A stretch of 64,000 nucleotides of DNA, from NCBI GenBank assembly GCA_024229515.1, contig JAAESI010000026.1:16447-80446 (forward strand). Reading direction: 5' to 3'. The notes beneath the pieces were generated by a model. The model was not told the DNA's origin. It did no database searches and was given only the letters and a program-made list of their open reading frames with translations. Origin of the DNA: Pseudomonadota bacterium. GTDB taxonomy: Bacteria > Myxococcota_A > UBA796 > UBA9615. The first letter of the stretch is position 1. Each line of letters opens with the position of its first letter. A program made the translations under genes and the position numbers. Positions 34,058-41,759 of the stretch are shown here, piece after piece.

Positions 34058-34863
34058 AGGACCTGTTCCAGGATGGGACTCAGCACCCCCTCGTCGGTGC
34101 GGATCGCGCCCGGGGGGAGCAGGAAGTAGCGGTGGGTGCCGGCGCGGGTGCGGTCGGCCATTTCGATCATGCGCCCGGTGTCGTGCGCGTCGAGCATGAA
34201 GCTGGGCTCGCGGTCGTCGTCGATGACCTCGCCGCGGTCCAGCCGATCGAGCACGTGGCCGCCCTTCAGGTCGAGGGCGTAGACGAACGAGTTGGTCGGG
34301 CACGTGTGGTACGGCACGTGCGGCTCGACGATCTCCAGGGCTCCGAACCGGGTGTGGAGCCGCAGCGCGAAGTTGTCGAACTGGGCGACCCCCAGCGTCG
34401 AGCGGCAGCCGTAGGCCCGGAGCGAGAGCAGCTTGCTGGCGTAGCCCACCTGCCGCCCGCTGACGACCGTCGACATCGAGTAGCTCATCCAGCGGCCGGG
34501 CTCGGCGGTGGGGATGCTGATCGCTTCGCTCACCGGCACGAGGCCGTCGTGGCCACCCAGGTCGAGGTCCCACTTGAGCCGCTCGGGCAGGTCCGAGGCC
34601 GGCATGGCGAAGCCGATGAACGCCGACGGCAGGATCCCGCAGTCGATCTGCACCCACGCCGGCATGCCCATGTCCTTGCCGCCGTAGGCGAGGCCGTTGA
34701 GCCGGTTGACGATGTGGTGGAAGGCGAGGTTGTCCGGGTCGTCGGCCGCGACCATGTGCAGGTCCGCGCCGAACGGCGAGGGGTGCAGCAGGTCCAGGTT
34801 GGCCTTGCGGCCGAAGGCGTAGGGGGTGAGCCCGGAAGCGACGAGATCGGCGATGAGGTGCAT
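34054..34863 (-). CDS. Conserved-looking hypothetical protein
   Basis: 269 residues from ATG 34863, no signal peptide or membrane helix. Contains several His/Asp/Cys-rich stretches (MHLIADLVASGLTPYAFGRK, DNLAFHHIVNRLNGLAYGG, WVQIDCGILPSAFIGFAMP, IVEPHVPYHTCPTNSFVYAL), which could form a metal or ligand site, but I recognise no family. Codon use and lack of low complexity argue for a real cytosolic protein. Stops inside the start of the ASPIC lipoprotein (CTGA), and follows the membrane/PPC protein by 12 bases, so it is in one transcription unit with both. Confidence 0.7.
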   Translation of the reverse strand: MHLIADLVASGLTPYAFGRKANLDLLHPSPFGADLHMVAADDPDNLAFHHIVNRLNGLAYGGKDMGMPAWVQIDCGILPSAFIGFAMPASDLPERLKWDLDLGGHDGLVPVSEAISIPTAEPGRWMSYSMSTVVSGRQVGYASKLLSLRAYGCRSTLGVAQFDNFALRLHTRFGALEIVEPHVPYHTCPTNSFVYALDLKGGHVLDRLDRGEVIDDDREPSFMLDAHDTGRMIEMADRTRAGTHRYFLLPPGAIRTDEGVLSPILEQVL

Positions 34864-34875
34864 GCGCGCGCGAGC

Positions 34876-36474
34876 CTACTGCAAGACGAGGTCCACGGTG
34901 TAAGGCACCGGCGGCCCACGCCGTCCCTCCTGCCAGCGGTACCCCGCGATCCACAGCCAGAGCGGCGCGCCCGGGTCGAAGCCCGACGTGCTGAAGGCGA
35001 TCTCCGGGCCCGGTCCGGGGGCGTCGCCCTGCGCGAAGCCGGCCTGTCCGCCCTCCCACAGGCCGGTGAGCGCGAGGTCCAGATCCGCGTCGTCGTCCTC
35101 CCAGTCCAGGACGATGCGCAGCCGGGGGTGGTCCACGCCCTCGGGCACGCGGAAGGCGTAGCAGTCGAAGTCACCCTCGACGTAGCCCAGCACGAGCGAG
35201 TCGATGGTGCCGGTGATCCGGGTCAGCTCCCCCGTCGGCGCGAGGCGGCCCAGGTCCTGGCCCTCGGGGGCGAAGCACGAGCCGACGGTGGTGTCGTTGG
35301 GTTCGGTGTCCTCGGCGAAGACGTAGCTGGGGGACGAGTCGATGGCGCCGTCGCAGTCGTTGTCGAGGCCGTCCAGCCAGACGTCGGGGGCGCCGGGGAA
35401 GACCGTCGCGTCCAGATCGTCGCAGTCCTCGCCGGCGTAGGCGCCGTCGCCGTCTTCGTCGACGCAGCCGGGCAGCAGCAGCAACGCCAGCAGCAGAGTC
35501 AATGTGGTCGCGACGGGGGTCAGCCGCGTGCGCGACACCGTCGGCGGGGGCGGTCCCTCGAACCGGTCGATGGGCCACACCGCGGCGACCGCGAGGCACA
35601 GCACCAACGGGCTGAGGAACCACAGGTTCTTGTCCGCCGCGAACGGCAGCACGGGGTGGATGGCGAGGGCGGGGACCAGCGCGCCCGCGCTCCCGACCAC
35701 CAGCACCGAGGCCCAGGGGCCCGCCCCCGCACGGGTGGCGCGTCGCCAGCCCATGAAGATCGTCGCCCCGACGACCACCGCCCCCGCGGCCCGCACGCCG
35801 GGGGTGAACTCGCGGCCGTGGCCCAGCACGGGCGCGGCGATGGCGTCGAGCACGGCGAGGGCGGCTTCGCGGCCCAGCGGGAGGTCGGCGGTGCCGAAGA
35901 GCTTCGCCGGCTCCGCCCCGTGCACCAGGAGGGCGCCGTAGCCGAGGAGTCCGACGAGCGTGCCGGCGCCCAGGGCGAGGGCGGCGTCGCGGGCCCGGTC
36001 GGGGGCCAGCCAGGCGGGTCGGAAGACCACCAGCCAACCGATCCAGGCGAGCATCGGCGACCACGCCGGCCAGTCGACCATCAGCAGCGTCGCGGCGGCT
36101 ACGCCGAGCCACTTGGGGGAGCCTCCGTCGTGGCGGGCGAGCACCCCGTGGAGCAGGTAGGCGGTCCAGGCGACAGCGATCGCGAGCAGCGCCTGGGGCG
36201 TCCAGAAGGCTCCGCAGAGCACCATCGCGGGGGTGGCCGCGGCGAGGGCGGCAGCGGCCAGGCGGCCGGCCGAGGGGAGCGCGATCGAGGCCAGCGCAGC
36301 CGCGGCGGCGACCCCCCCGACGCCCACGACCAGGGCCGCGAGCCCCGGGTCCGAGCCGAACAGCGCGCCGATGGCGTCGTGGGTCGGAGGGCGGTGGTAG
36401 GGGCGGGTGAACGCCTCGGGGAGCCGCAGGGCGGGCCCCAGTTCAGCGTGCCGGTTCAGCCGCAGGAGCACCGC
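34876..36474 (-). CDS. Multispanning membrane protein fused in frame to a MopE/PPC-type lipoprotein domain
   Basis: The open frame covers roughly ten membrane helices (LAALVVGVGGVAAAAALASIAL, ATLLMVDWPAWSPMLAWIGWLVVF, AAGAVVVGATIFMGW, FLSPLVLCLAVAAVWP and others), with a first external loop RPPTHDAIGALFG as in some GT39-like glycosyltransferases. Without a stop it then enters SRTRLTPVATT plus a Leu-rich stretch ending LLLPGC, which looks exactly like a lipoprotein signal (GTG 35544 could initiate it), followed by a MopE repeat (DEDGDGAYAGEDCDDLD ... LDGLDNDCDG) and a PPC-like domain (DTEPNDTTVGS ... DDADLDLALTG). Either one fused protein or two genes whose separating stop was lost. The 5' end is unclear: GTG 36474 is the first usual start after the upstream stop, but TM1 begins upstream of it. 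Confidence 0.55.
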   Translation of the reverse strand, partial: AVLLRLNRHAELGPALRLPEAFTRPYHRPPTHDAIGALFGSDPGLAALVVGVGGVAAAAALASIALPSAGRLAAAALAAATPAMVLCGAFWTPQALLAIAVAWTAYLLHGVLARHDGGSPKWLGVAAATLLMVDWPAWSPMLAWIGWLVVFRPAWLAPDRARDAALALGAGTLVGLLGYGALLVHGAEPAKLFGTADLPLGREAALAVLDAIAAPVLGHGREFTPGVRAAGAVVVGATIFMGWRRATRAGAGPWASVLVVGSAGALVPALAIHPVLPFAADKNLWFLSPLVLCLAVAAVWPIDRFEGPPPPTVSRTRLTPVATTLTLLLALLLLPGCVDEDGDGAYAGEDCDDLDATVFPGAPDVWLDGLDNDCDGAIDSSPSYVFAEDTEPNDTTVGSCFAPEGQDLGRLAPTGELTRITGTIDSLVLGYVEGDFDCYAFRVPEGVDHPRLRIVLDWEDDDADLDLALTGLWEGGQAGFAQGDAPGPGPEIAFSTSGFDPGAPLWLWIAGYRWQEGRRGPPVPYTVDLVLQ

Positions 36475-36532
36475 GAGGCCGGCGACCAGCGCGGCTGCGA
36501 GCCAGGTGAGCGGGCGGTACCAGCGCGGGGTG

Positions 36533-38314
36533 TCAGTCGGAGCCGTTGCAGTCCCAGTCGGTGCTGTCGCCGGGCGGATCCCACACGGCGGGCGAGTACA
36601 GGACGTCGCTGTCGTCGCAGTCGCCGCCGACCTCGCTGAAGCCGTCGCCGTCGTCGTCGTACCAGTCGGTGCCTTCGTCGACCACGAGGTTGCAGTTGTT
36701 GTCGATGCCGTCGCCGAGGTCGGCCGCGGTGGCGTAGTAGTCCTCCGCCGCGCCGGGGTAGATGCCGGCGTCGGAGTCGTTGCAGTCGCCGCCGTTCTCG
36801 CTGAATCCGTCGCCGTCGTCGTCGGTGTTGACGGTGCCCTCGTCGAAGACGCCGTCGCAGTCGTTGTCGCGCGCATCGGGCAGCGCGGGGGCGCCGGGGA
36901 ACGTCGCGGGGTCGGCGTCGTCGCAGTCACCGCCAAGCTCGGTGTAGCCGTCGCCGTCGTCGTCGACCGCGTCGGTTCCGTTGTCGACGATGCCGTCGCA
37001 GTCGTCGTCGGCGCCGTTGACCACCTCGGTGTTGCCGGGGAAGGCCTGGTCGTCGCCGTCGTTGCAGTCGCCGATGGTCCAGCCGCCGAGGCAGGCGACC
37101 TCGTTCTCGCAGTAGCCGTCGCCGTCGTCGTCGTAGACCGACGTGGTGTCGTCGATGAGGCCGTTGCAGTCGTTGTCGATGCCGTCCTCACCCTCGACCG
37201 CGCTGGGGTAGCTGGTCGCGTCCGAGTCGTCGCAGTCACCGGCGGGGATGGTGTAGCCGTCGCCGTCGCTGTCGTCGGCGGTGGTGCCTTCGTCGACGTC
37301 GCCGTCGCAGTCGTTGTCCTGCCCGTCGGCGATCTCCTCAGCCCCCGCGTAGGTGGTGTCGTTGTCGTCGTTGCAGTCGCCTTCGGCTTCGCTCATGCCG
37401 TCGCCGTCGTCGTCGTACAGCTCCGTGGTGTCGTCCGTCAGGCCGTTGCAGTCGTTGTCGAGCAGGTCGGGGACCTCGGGCAGGCCCGGGTTCACGAGCG
37501 GGTCCTCATCGTCGCAGTCGCCCGCACACTGGGTGACGCCGTCCTCGTCGTTGTCCCAGCCGGGGTGGGCGCTGCCTTCGCAGTCGTTGGCGCGCAGCTC
37601 GATGGCGGGGCCCCAGGCGTTGCCGTCGGGGCCGAGCAGGGTCAGCCCGGCGTCGCGGGCGTCGAGGTCGTCGGCCTCGTAATCAACCGTCAGCTCGAGG
37701 GTGCCGTTGGCGGGCACGACCCAGGGGAAGACGTCGAAGTCGATGGGATCGTCGACGCTGAAGCCGTCCTCGTCGCCGTCGATCTCGAAGCCCCAGATCT
37801 CCAGGTCCACGCCGGTCAGGTTCTCGACGGTCACGTCCAGATCCTCGTTGTCGTCCTCGGGCACGGGGCCGAAGTCGAGCAGCTCGGGGTAGGCCCGCAG
37901 CGCGGTGGTGACGCCGTTGCCGCGGATCGGCACTTCGACGACGTCGGGGTCGTCGTTGTTGACGATGGAGACGATGAGCACGTCTTCCCAGTAGCCCTCC
38001 GCCTGGGGGGCGAACACCAGGTTGATGTCGCGGGTGGCGCTGCCGCCGAGGTCGCCGTCGAACGACTCGGGGAGCACGAAGTGGCCGCCGCCGGCGCCGC
38101 CGAGGGTGACGTTGCCGATCTCAGCGGTGCCGCTGGCCTGGTTCGTCAGCACGAGCACGATCGTCAGCTCGGAACCAACGGCGACGGCGCCGAAGTCGAA
38201 CTGACCGGGGAGCATCACCACGTCGTAGGGGGCGACGCGAATCTCGGTTTCGCTGCAACCAGCGCTCACGATCAGCACGGTGACGAACGACAGCAGGGCA
38301 ATCAGACGGCGCAT
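36533..38314 (-). CDS. Lipoprotein with choice-of-anchor (ASH-like) domain and eight MopE repeats
   Basis: 593 residues from ATG 38314, with GGAGAGG nine bases upstream. Lipobox VSAGC. Residues ~20-235 form two beta-sandwich repeats of the ASH / choice-of-anchor D type (FDFGAVAVGSELTIVLVLTN, INLVFAPQAEGYWEDVLIVS; LLDFGPVPEDDNEDLDVTVEN). Then about eight MopE repeats (GDCDDEDP, LLDNDCNGLTDD, GDGYTIPAGDCDDSD and similar) run to the last residue. Predicted surface-displayed, cation-binding. Its TGA lies a few bases before the next coding region on the same strand. Confidence 0.85.
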   Translation of the reverse strand: MRRLIALLSFVTVLIVSAGCSETEIRVAPYDVVMLPGQFDFGAVAVGSELTIVLVLTNQASGTAEIGNVTLGGAGGGHFVLPESFDGDLGGSATRDINLVFAPQAEGYWEDVLIVSIVNNDDPDVVEVPIRGNGVTTALRAYPELLDFGPVPEDDNEDLDVTVENLTGVDLEIWGFEIDGDEDGFSVDDPIDFDVFPWVVPANGTLELTVDYEADDLDARDAGLTLLGPDGNAWGPAIELRANDCEGSAHPGWDNDEDGVTQCAGDCDDEDPLVNPGLPEVPDLLDNDCNGLTDDTTELYDDDGDGMSEAEGDCNDDNDTTYAGAEEIADGQDNDCDGDVDEGTTADDSDGDGYTIPAGDCDDSDATSYPSAVEGEDGIDNDCNGLIDDTTSVYDDDGDGYCENEVACLGGWTIGDCNDGDDQAFPGNTEVVNGADDDCDGIVDNGTDAVDDDGDGYTELGGDCDDADPATFPGAPALPDARDNDCDGVFDEGTVNTDDDGDGFSENGGDCNDSDAGIYPGAAEDYYATAADLGDGIDNNCNLVVDEGTDWYDDDGDGFSEVGGDCDDSDVLYSPAVWDPPGDSTDWDCNGSD

Positions 38315-38376
38315 ACGGCTTCCTCTCCGAATCCTCAGAGTCGCATTCGACCACAGACTGCGCCTCAGGCCAACGT

Positions 38377-38499
38377 CTAGAGGATCAGGCCGAAGACCCC
38401 GAGGCACATCTGGTCCAGAGTGCTCTCACCCAGATAGACGTCCACGGGCTCGTCCATGCTCTGTTCCGACAGCGCTTCGGCGACGAACTCACTCGACAT
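38377..38499 (-). CDS. Possible 40-residue small protein
   Basis: A short open frame (MSSEFVAEALSEQSMDEPVD ... QMCLGVFGLIL) in the otherwise empty 300 bases between the MopE lipoprotein and argB. No clear ribosome binding site; the composition is protein-like and differs from the flanking repeats. It may instead be a remnant of a larger gene cut by the adjacent REP-like element. Low confidence. Confidence 0.25.
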   Translation of the reverse strand: MSSEFVAEALSEQSMDEPVDVYLGESTLDQMCLGVFGLIL

Positions 38500-38519
38500 C
38501 GAATTGTTGCCGGCTTGCC

Positions 38520-38542
38520 GGGGTCAGGACCGGAGCATTTCT
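38520..38542 (+). repeat. REP-like element copy 1
   Basis: Begins GGGGTCAGGACC and ends with ATTTCT; 23 bases. One of four related copies flanking argB, two on each side in opposite orientation. Confidence 0.75.
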
Positions 38543-38597
38543 ACTCTTGGGGGACTCGAAGTGACCGGCTGCGGCGCTGAGCCAGCGGGGTCCCAGC

Positions 38598-38620
38598 GGG
38601 GTCAGGACCGGACTATTTCC
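38598..38620 (+). repeat. REP-like element copy 2
   Basis: Begins GGGGTCAGGACCGGAC and ends ATTTCC; differs from copy 1 at three positions. The argB stop codon region (38613-38615) lies inside this element, which therefore supplies the end of the gene. Confidence 0.85.
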
Positions 38621-39542
38621 CTTTTGGGCTCGCCGGGAGGGGCTCGGCGGGGGCGCCGTCGGCCGCGGGTACGACGAGCGTGCCGCAGCCGTCCGTCGTG
38701 AAGACCTCCTCCAGCAGCGCGCCGTCGCGTCGTCCGTCGATGATGTGCACCCGGGGAACTCCGCCAGCGAGTGCTCGGCGAACGGCTGCGACCTTGGGCC
38801 GCATGCCTCCCCGGAGGTTTCCCTGCCGGGCGAGCTCGTCCAGCTGCGCCAGGTCGGTCCAGTGGAGCATCGAGTCCAGATCGTCGGGGTCCGCGAGGAT
38901 GCCCGGGATGCGGCTGAGGAGCACCAGCTTGGCGGCGCCCATGGCGAGGGCGATCTCGGCGGCGACGGTGTCGGCGTTGACGTTGAGCACGCGACCGTCG
39001 GCGTCCGCACCCAGCGGGCTGACGACCGGGATCGCGCCCGCCGAGAGCACGGCGCGGACCACCGTGGGGTCGACGGAGGTGACGTCGCCGACCTCGCCGT
39101 AGTCGACCGTGACGCGCTCACCGTCGTCGTTGGTGACCAGCGCCTCCGGCCGACGGGAGGCCTGGACGAGCCCGCCATCGACCCCGCTGAGGCCGACCGC
39201 CTGCTCGCCCTGCCGAATGAGGGAGGAGACCAGGTCGAGGCTCAGCTGCCCCCGGAAGACCATCTTGGCGGCCTCCAGGATGGCCGGGGAGGTGACCCGT
39301 CGGCCGGCCACGCGCTCGACTTCGAGGCCGAGCCGGCCGGTCAACTCGTCCAGCTGGGGGCCGCCGCCATGGACCGCTACGACGCCGATGTTGAGCCGGT
39401 GGAGGACGGCGACGTCGCGGGCGACGCGGGCGCGGATCTCGTCGTCCTGGAGGAGCTCGCCGCCGAGCTTGATGACAAAGGTCTGGCCCGCGTAGGCGCG
39501 CAGGTAGGGGACCGCGCTGAGGAGGGGGATGGTGCGTTCCAT
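38613..39542 (-). CDS. argB: Acetylglutamate kinase
   Basis: 309 residues from ATG 39542. Second step of arginine synthesis: ATP-dependent phosphorylation of N-acetylglutamate. Motifs: FVIKLGGELL (nucleotide-binding Lys), VAVHGGGPQL, VAGRRVTSPAILEAAKMVF, GLSGVDGG, LNVNADTVAAEIALAMGA, LVLLSRIPGIL, RGGMRPKV. The last ~20 residues (after TDGCGTLVV) are a non-conserved Pro/Ala tail ending SPKGK, produced by the REP-like element that provides the stop. The gene is bracketed by inverted REP-like pairs, separating it from argD by 100 bases, unlike the overlapping argR-argC-argD part of the unit. Confidence 0.95.
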   Translation of the reverse strand: MERTIPLLSAVPYLRAYAGQTFVIKLGGELLQDDEIRARVARDVAVLHRLNIGVVAVHGGGPQLDELTGRLGLEVERVAGRRVTSPAILEAAKMVFRGQLSLDLVSSLIRQGEQAVGLSGVDGGLVQASRRPEALVTNDDGERVTVDYGEVGDVTSVDPTVVRAVLSAGAIPVVSPLGADADGRVLNVNADTVAAEIALAMGAAKLVLLSRIPGILADPDDLDSMLHWTDLAQLDELARQGNLRGGMRPKVAAVRRALAGGVPRVHIIDGRRDGALLEEVFTTDGCGTLVVPAADGAPAEPLPASPKGK

Positions 39543-39567
39543 GGGACTCAAGTCACCTGTCGAAATT

Positions 39568-39590
39568 GGAAATAGTCCGGTCCTGACCCC
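39568..39590 (-). repeat. REP-like element copy 3
   Basis: Same sequence as copy 2 in inverted orientation (23 of 23 bases), lying in the leader between argD and the argB start. Confidence 0.85.
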
Positions 39591-39634
39591 GCGACGGGTG
39601 GTGGCCTGTCCGTCGAATCAGGGTGCCGAAAAGG

Positions 39635-39657
39635 GGAAATGGTCAGGTCCTGACCCC
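39635..39657 (-). repeat. REP-like element copy 4
   Basis: Contains the perfect palindrome GGTCAGGACCTGACC. It encodes the last codons and the TGA stop of argD (39643-39645). Inverted relative to copies 1 and 2. Confidence 0.85.
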
Positions 39658-40794
39658 GGTGGTGGTGGTCGCGGCGAGGGCGTCGAAGAAGGCGTGGAGG
39701 GTGGCGGGGGGCATGATGGCGGGGGGGCAGAGGCGGAGGCAGTGGGGGTCGGCGGCGGTGCCCGTGAGGAAGCCCGCGCGGACCAGCGCCTGGGCCACGG
39801 GGCGGGCGGGGCGGTCCAGCACGACCCCGAGCAGGCAGCCGGCGCCCCGGACGGTGCCCACGCTGTCGATGGCGGCCCCCCGCTCGCGCGCGATCGCTTC
39901 CAGGGCTCGGCCGCGCGTGAGCAGATCTTCGTCGGCGATCGTCTCGAGCACGGCGAGCACCACGGCGCAGGCCAGCGGTCCGCCGCCAAACGTCGAGCCG
40001 TGCTCGCCGGGGGAGGCCGTGGCCGCGACCGCCTCGGTGCAGAGCATCGCCGCCACCGGGAAGCCCGATCCCAGCGACTTGCCGACGGTGCACACGTCCG
40101 GGGCGCAGGCTCGCTCGGCGTGCCACTGCATCGCCCGTCCGCAGCGGCCGATGCCGGTCTGGATCTCGTCCACGATCAACAGCGCGCCGACCTCGTCGCA
40201 CAGCCGGCGGCAGGCGGTGAGGAAGCCCGCGGGCGGCTCGATCACCCCCGCGATGCCCTGGATCGGCTCCAGCAGCACCGCCGCGACGTCCTCGTCCAGC
40301 GCCGCCGCCAGTGCGTCGGCGTCTCCGTAGGGTACGAACCTCGTCGTGCCGTGCACCGGGTCGTGCTGCGATCGGTACGACCCCGCCGCCGTGACCCCCA
40401 GGCACGCCATGGTGCGGCCGTGGAAGCCGGCCTCGAAGGCGACGATGACGTCTCGGCCCATCGCTTTGCGTGCGATCTTCAGCGCCGCCTCGTTGGCCTC
40501 GGCCCCCGAGTTCACCAGGAACGCGGTGTGCATCTCGGTGAAGTCGCACAACGCCTGAGCGGCCCGATCCCGCAGCGGCACCGGCGCCACCGTGGAGACG
40601 AACGACAGCGTGCGCGCCTGGTCGGACAGCGCCGCCACCCACCGGGGATGGCCCTGGCCCAGCAGCGCCACCGCGTGCCCGCCGTACAGGTCCGCGTAGG
40701 CGTTGCCGTCGGTGTCGAACAGCGTCGCCCCCTCGCCCCGGTCGATCGCGACGGGCAGGAGCGAGGCGGGTGACAGGGTGGTCAGGGCAGGCAT
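39643..40794 (-). CDS. argD: Acetylornithine aminotransferase
   Basis: 383 residues from ATG 40794, overlapping the argC end by 13 bases. PLP-dependent transfer of the amino group from glutamate to N-acetylglutamate semialdehyde; such enzymes often also serve lysine synthesis. Motifs: FLVNSGAEANEAALKIAR (PLP-phosphate loop), EAGFHGRTMACLGVT, EPIQGIAGV, LLIVDEIQTGIGRCG (Asp contacting the ring N), VGKSLGSGFPVAAML (Schiff-base Lys), GSTFGGGPLACAV. C-terminal residues TTTTGVRT come partly from a REP-like element. Length is normal. Confidence 0.95.
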   Translation of the reverse strand: MPALTTLSPASLLPVAIDRGEGATLFDTDGNAYADLYGGHAVALLGQGHPRWVAALSDQARTLSFVSTVAPVPLRDRAAQALCDFTEMHTAFLVNSGAEANEAALKIARKAMGRDVIVAFEAGFHGRTMACLGVTAAGSYRSQHDPVHGTTRFVPYGDADALAAALDEDVAAVLLEPIQGIAGVIEPPAGFLTACRRLCDEVGALLIVDEIQTGIGRCGRAMQWHAERACAPDVCTVGKSLGSGFPVAAMLCTEAVAATASPGEHGSTFGGGPLACAVVLAVLETIADEDLLTRGRALEAIARERGAAIDSVGTVRGAGCLLGVVLDRPARPVAQALVRAGFLTGTAADPHCLRLCPPAIMPPATLHAFFDALAATTTTGVRT

Positions 40795-41759
40795 GGCATC
40801 AGGTGCAGGCCGGTGTTGGGGGCCATGCCGATCGCCAGGTTCATGCACTGCACGGCCTGGCAGGCGGCGCCCTTGCCGAGGTTGTCGATGGCGCTCAGCA
40901 CGACCACGACGTCCCCGTCCCGGTGGACGGACAGGTCGCACAGGGCCGTGCCCCGCAGGTGTCGAACCTGGGGCGGGTCGTTGCGCACGCGCACGAACGC
41001 GTGGTCGTCGTAGGCCTCCTGCACCAGCTCGAACGCATCGACCTCGGGGTCCCGCAGGCGCACGAACACGGTCGCCAGGATCCCCCGGTCCAGCGGCGTG
41101 CTCAGGGGCACGAAGTGCAGGTGCTCGAAGCCGCCGAGGCTGCGCAGAAACGTCTCCACCTCCGGCGTGTGCTGGTGGGTCAGCACCTTGTAGGCCTTCA
41201 GGTTCACCATCCGCTCGGGGTGGTGGGTGGCCGTGACCGGGGTCGCGCCCGCGCCGGTCGAGCCGGTGGCGGCGACGCAGGGGACCGGCCCTTCGAGCTG
41301 GCGGGCGTCCACGAACGGGGCGATGGCCAACGAGATCGCGGTGGCGAAGCAGCCCGGGACCGCGATCCGACGGGCTCCCCGAAGCTGCTCCTGGTTCCAT
41401 TCGGCCTGCCCGTAGACCCAGCCGGGGGCGTGGCGGTGATCCGAGGACAGGTCGATGATCGTCTTGGCGCCGGCCTCCTCCAGCTGCTCCACCAGCTCCT
41501 TGGCGGTGCCGTGGGGCACGGCCAGGAAGATCACGTCGAGCTTGGCCAGGCGCGAGGCGTCGAAGGTCTCGAACCGCAGGTTGGTGAAGCCCTCCATGCC
41601 GGGGTGCACCTCCGCCAGGGAGGTGCCCGCGCGGGTGCGGCTGATCACGCTGACGAGGCGGATCATGGGGTGACCGACGAGGAATCGGACGAGCTCGGCG
41701 CCGGCGTACCCGGTGGCGCCGACGACGGCGACGCGCCAGGGCTGGGCGGGGCTGATCAT
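40782..41759 (-). CDS. argC: N-acetyl-gamma-glutamyl-phosphate reductase
   Basis: 325 residues from ATG 41759 (ATGA overlap with the preceding gene). NADPH-dependent reduction in arginine synthesis. RVAVVGATGYAGAELVRFL is the nucleotide-binding turn; DVIFLAVPHGTAKELV; DLSSDHR; the catalytic Cys lies in AVPGCFATAISLAI, with the GCFAT variant of the usual GCYPT; HHPERMVNLKAYKVLTHQHTPEVE and HFVPLSTPLDRGILATVFV follow. Slightly shorter than the 340-350 residues usual for type 1 enzymes. The GCFAT form is also seen in LysY/ArgC dual enzymes, so a role in lysine synthesis by the aminoadipate carrier route is a remote alternative. Confidence 0.93.
   Translation of the reverse strand: MISPAQPWRVAVVGATGYAGAELVRFLVGHPMIRLVSVISRTRAGTSLAEVHPGMEGFTNLRFETFDASRLAKLDVIFLAVPHGTAKELVEQLEEAGAKTIIDLSSDHRHAPGWVYGQAEWNQEQLRGARRIAVPGCFATAISLAIAPFVDARQLEGPVPCVAATGSTGAGATPVTATHHPERMVNLKAYKVLTHQHTPEVETFLRSLGGFEHLHFVPLSTPLDRGILATVFVRLRDPEVDAFELVQEAYDDHAFVRVRNDPPQVRHLRGTALCDLSVHRDGDVVVVLSAIDNLGKGAACQAVQCMNLAIGMAPNTGLHLMPCLP

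Noticed and set aside
38315..38620. Insertion sequence between the MopE gene and argB
   Set aside because: Only short REP-like palindromes are present; no transposase reading frame or terminal repeats with target duplication.
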